DNA of 48,424 bases from Streptosporangiales bacterium (GTDB lineage: Bacteria; Actinomycetota; Actinomycetes; Streptosporangiales; Streptosporangiaceae). The position numbers and the translations under genes were made by a program. The stretch spans positions 1-48,424 of the forward strand of contig WRBL01000005.1 in NCBI GenBank assembly GCA_009784565.1, in the 5' to 3' direction. The notes below the pieces were generated by a model. That model was not told where the DNA came from. It saw nothing but the letters and a program-made list of their open reading frames with translations, and did no database searches. Below, one piece after another: positions 47,459 through 48,424 of the stretch. The number at the start of each line of letters is the position of its first letter. The first letter of the stretch is position 1.

Positions 47459-48367
47459 ATGGGCAGGCCCAGCCGGAGCGAGGGACTGGATCCCGAGACT
47501 CAGTACGCCGAGATCTACGCGAACCTCGGGGAGTACGAGTTTCCGTGGGACATCACCCAGGCGCTGAGCTTCGCGCTGTTCCGGACCTACGCCGTGCCGT
47601 CGATCGGGTCGCTGCTGGACAGGACCGGCGAGTTCACCGAGCGGACGCAGAAGCGGCACGACGACACGTCCATCCTGCTGGACATCCCCGGCATCCACGG
47701 CCTCGACAGCCCGGAGGGCAAGGCCGCGATCCGGCGCATCAACCAGATGCACCGGATGTATGACATCTCCGACGACGACATGCGCTACGTGCTGGCGACC
47801 TTCGTGGTGACGCCGCGCCGCTGGGTCGACTCCTACTGCCACCGCCGGCTCACCGAGACCGAGGTCACCGCGTCGGTACGCTACTACCAGGCCCTCGGCG
47901 CCCGCATGGGGATCAAGGACATCCCCGCGGACTACGACGCGTTCGACGCCTTCCTCAACGATTACGAGCGCGACCACTTCGCCTACGACGACGGCGCCCG
48001 CCGGGTCGCCGACGCCACGATGAGGCTGTTCAAGTCCTTCTACGTGTGGCCGTTCGGCCTGGGAATGGGCCTGTTCGGCCGGGCCATCATGGACCCGCCG
48101 CTGCTGGCCGCCTTCCACTACGACAACCCGGCCCCGGCCGTCCGCAAGGCGGCCGCCGGCGCGCTGCGCGTGCGCAGCCGGTTCACCGCCCTGCTGCCCG
48201 AGCGGAAGAGGCCGAAGTACGCTCACAGCCGGCGCCGGATCCGCAGCTACCCGCGCGGCTTCGAGGCCGAGAAGATGGGCACGTTCACCCCCGGCTGCCC
48301 GGTCCGCCGGGACGCCCCCGGGCAGGCCGCGGCGACGGAACCGGATCCGGTGACCCGTTCGGCGTGA
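47459..48367 (+). CDS. Oxygenase MpaB-family protein (DUF2236)
   Basis: A 302-aa all-helical protein of the MpaB/latex-clearing (rubber oxygenase-like) family. Typical segments are YANLGEYEFPWDITQALSFALFRTYAVPSIGSLLDRTGEF (about 18-57), QKRHDDTSILL, FVVTPRRWVDSYCHRRLTETE (about 113-133), YYQALGARMGIKDIPADYDAFDAFLNDYERDHFAYDDGARRVAD and the C-terminal arginine-rich end. Related enzymes bind haem through a histidine and cleave polyisoprenoid or act in fungal mycophenolate synthesis; the role here is unknown. The ATG at 47459 has GGGAGGA 8 bases upstream, which decides against the in-frame ATG at 47423. It is divergent from the STAND gene, with 96 bases between them. Confidence 0.88.
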   Translation: MGRPSRSEGLDPETQYAEIYANLGEYEFPWDITQALSFALFRTYAVPSIGSLLDRTGEFTERTQKRHDDTSILLDIPGIHGLDSPEGKAAIRRINQMHRMYDISDDDMRYVLATFVVTPRRWVDSYCHRRLTETEVTASVRYYQALGARMGIKDIPADYDAFDAFLNDYERDHFAYDDGARRVADATMRLFKSFYVWPFGLGMGLFGRAIMDPPLLAAFHYDNPAPAVRKAAAGALRVRSRFTALLPERKRPKYAHSRRRIRSYPRGFEAEKMGTFTPGCPVRRDAPGQAAATEPDPVTRSA

Positions 48368-48424
48368 AAGACCCGGAACCCGCGGATCCCGTGTCGCAGC
48401 CCGCCGGCCAGCCGGATCCCGTCC

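Overview
The window is high-GC DNA from a sporulating, F420-using actinomycete. The evidence is GTG/TTG starts, two SsgA-like sporulation proteins, an F420-dependent glucose-6-phosphate dehydrogenase, a DUF222/HNH protein and a Tat-type lipoprotein. I would place it near Streptosporangiales/Thermomonosporaceae, but the exact family is a guess. About 43 genes are supported, with no rRNA, tRNA, CRISPR or insertion sequence seen. Many genes appear leaderless: a TANNNT-like -10 box sits 6 to 8 bases before the start codon.

Left part (1-15.3 kb): mostly housekeeping singletons. They are the end of an acyl-CoA synthetase, signal peptidase I, a GNAT acetyltransferase, a CoA-binding protein, the AAA+ clamp-type factor RarA (with an odd antisense tail), a luciferase-like oxidoreductase, a membrane-anchored TPR protein, a tyrosine phosphatase, an acetamidase/formamidase, a DUF222-HNH endonuclease, a YjbR-like protein, an unrecognised protein, an EamA exporter with a divergent LysR regulator, a glycerophosphodiesterase, a TfoX-like protein, an aquaporin and, divergent from it, fgd.

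Middle (15.4-29.5 kb): a peptide-type ABC importer operon (Tat lipoprotein binding protein, two permeases, one fused double ATPase) behind a paired palindromic operator. Then follow an ABC exporter, a sugar-porter MFS protein, an M18 aminopeptidase, and a GntR regulator flanked by two unrelated TauE/SafE-type exporters with a repeated operator motif. Next is a small decayed zone around a NUDIX hydrolase that holds two gene remnants, then a small membrane protein.

29.7-35.3 kb: a five-gene operon (crotonase, 3-hydroxyacyl-CoA dehydrogenase, metal-dependent amidohydrolase, acyl-CoA dehydrogenase, MFS transporter). It has the gene content of the cou/phd phenylpropanoid side-chain pathways, in which a hydrolase rather than a thiolase cuts the beta-ketoacyl-CoA.

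35.4-48.4 kb: an alpha/beta hydrolase, an L,D-transpeptidase, two tandem SsgA-like genes whose leader regions (promoter box plus hairpin before the RBS) are also duplicated, a heparinase-like lipoprotein and a 75-aa protein. The most unusual gene is an 1898-residue STAND/NACHT ATPase with a trypsin-like protease front end, a degenerate phosphoesterase module, pentapeptide repeats and fourteen WD40 blades. It is the best candidate for an immune or conflict system here. An MpaB-like oxygenase gene is divergent from it.
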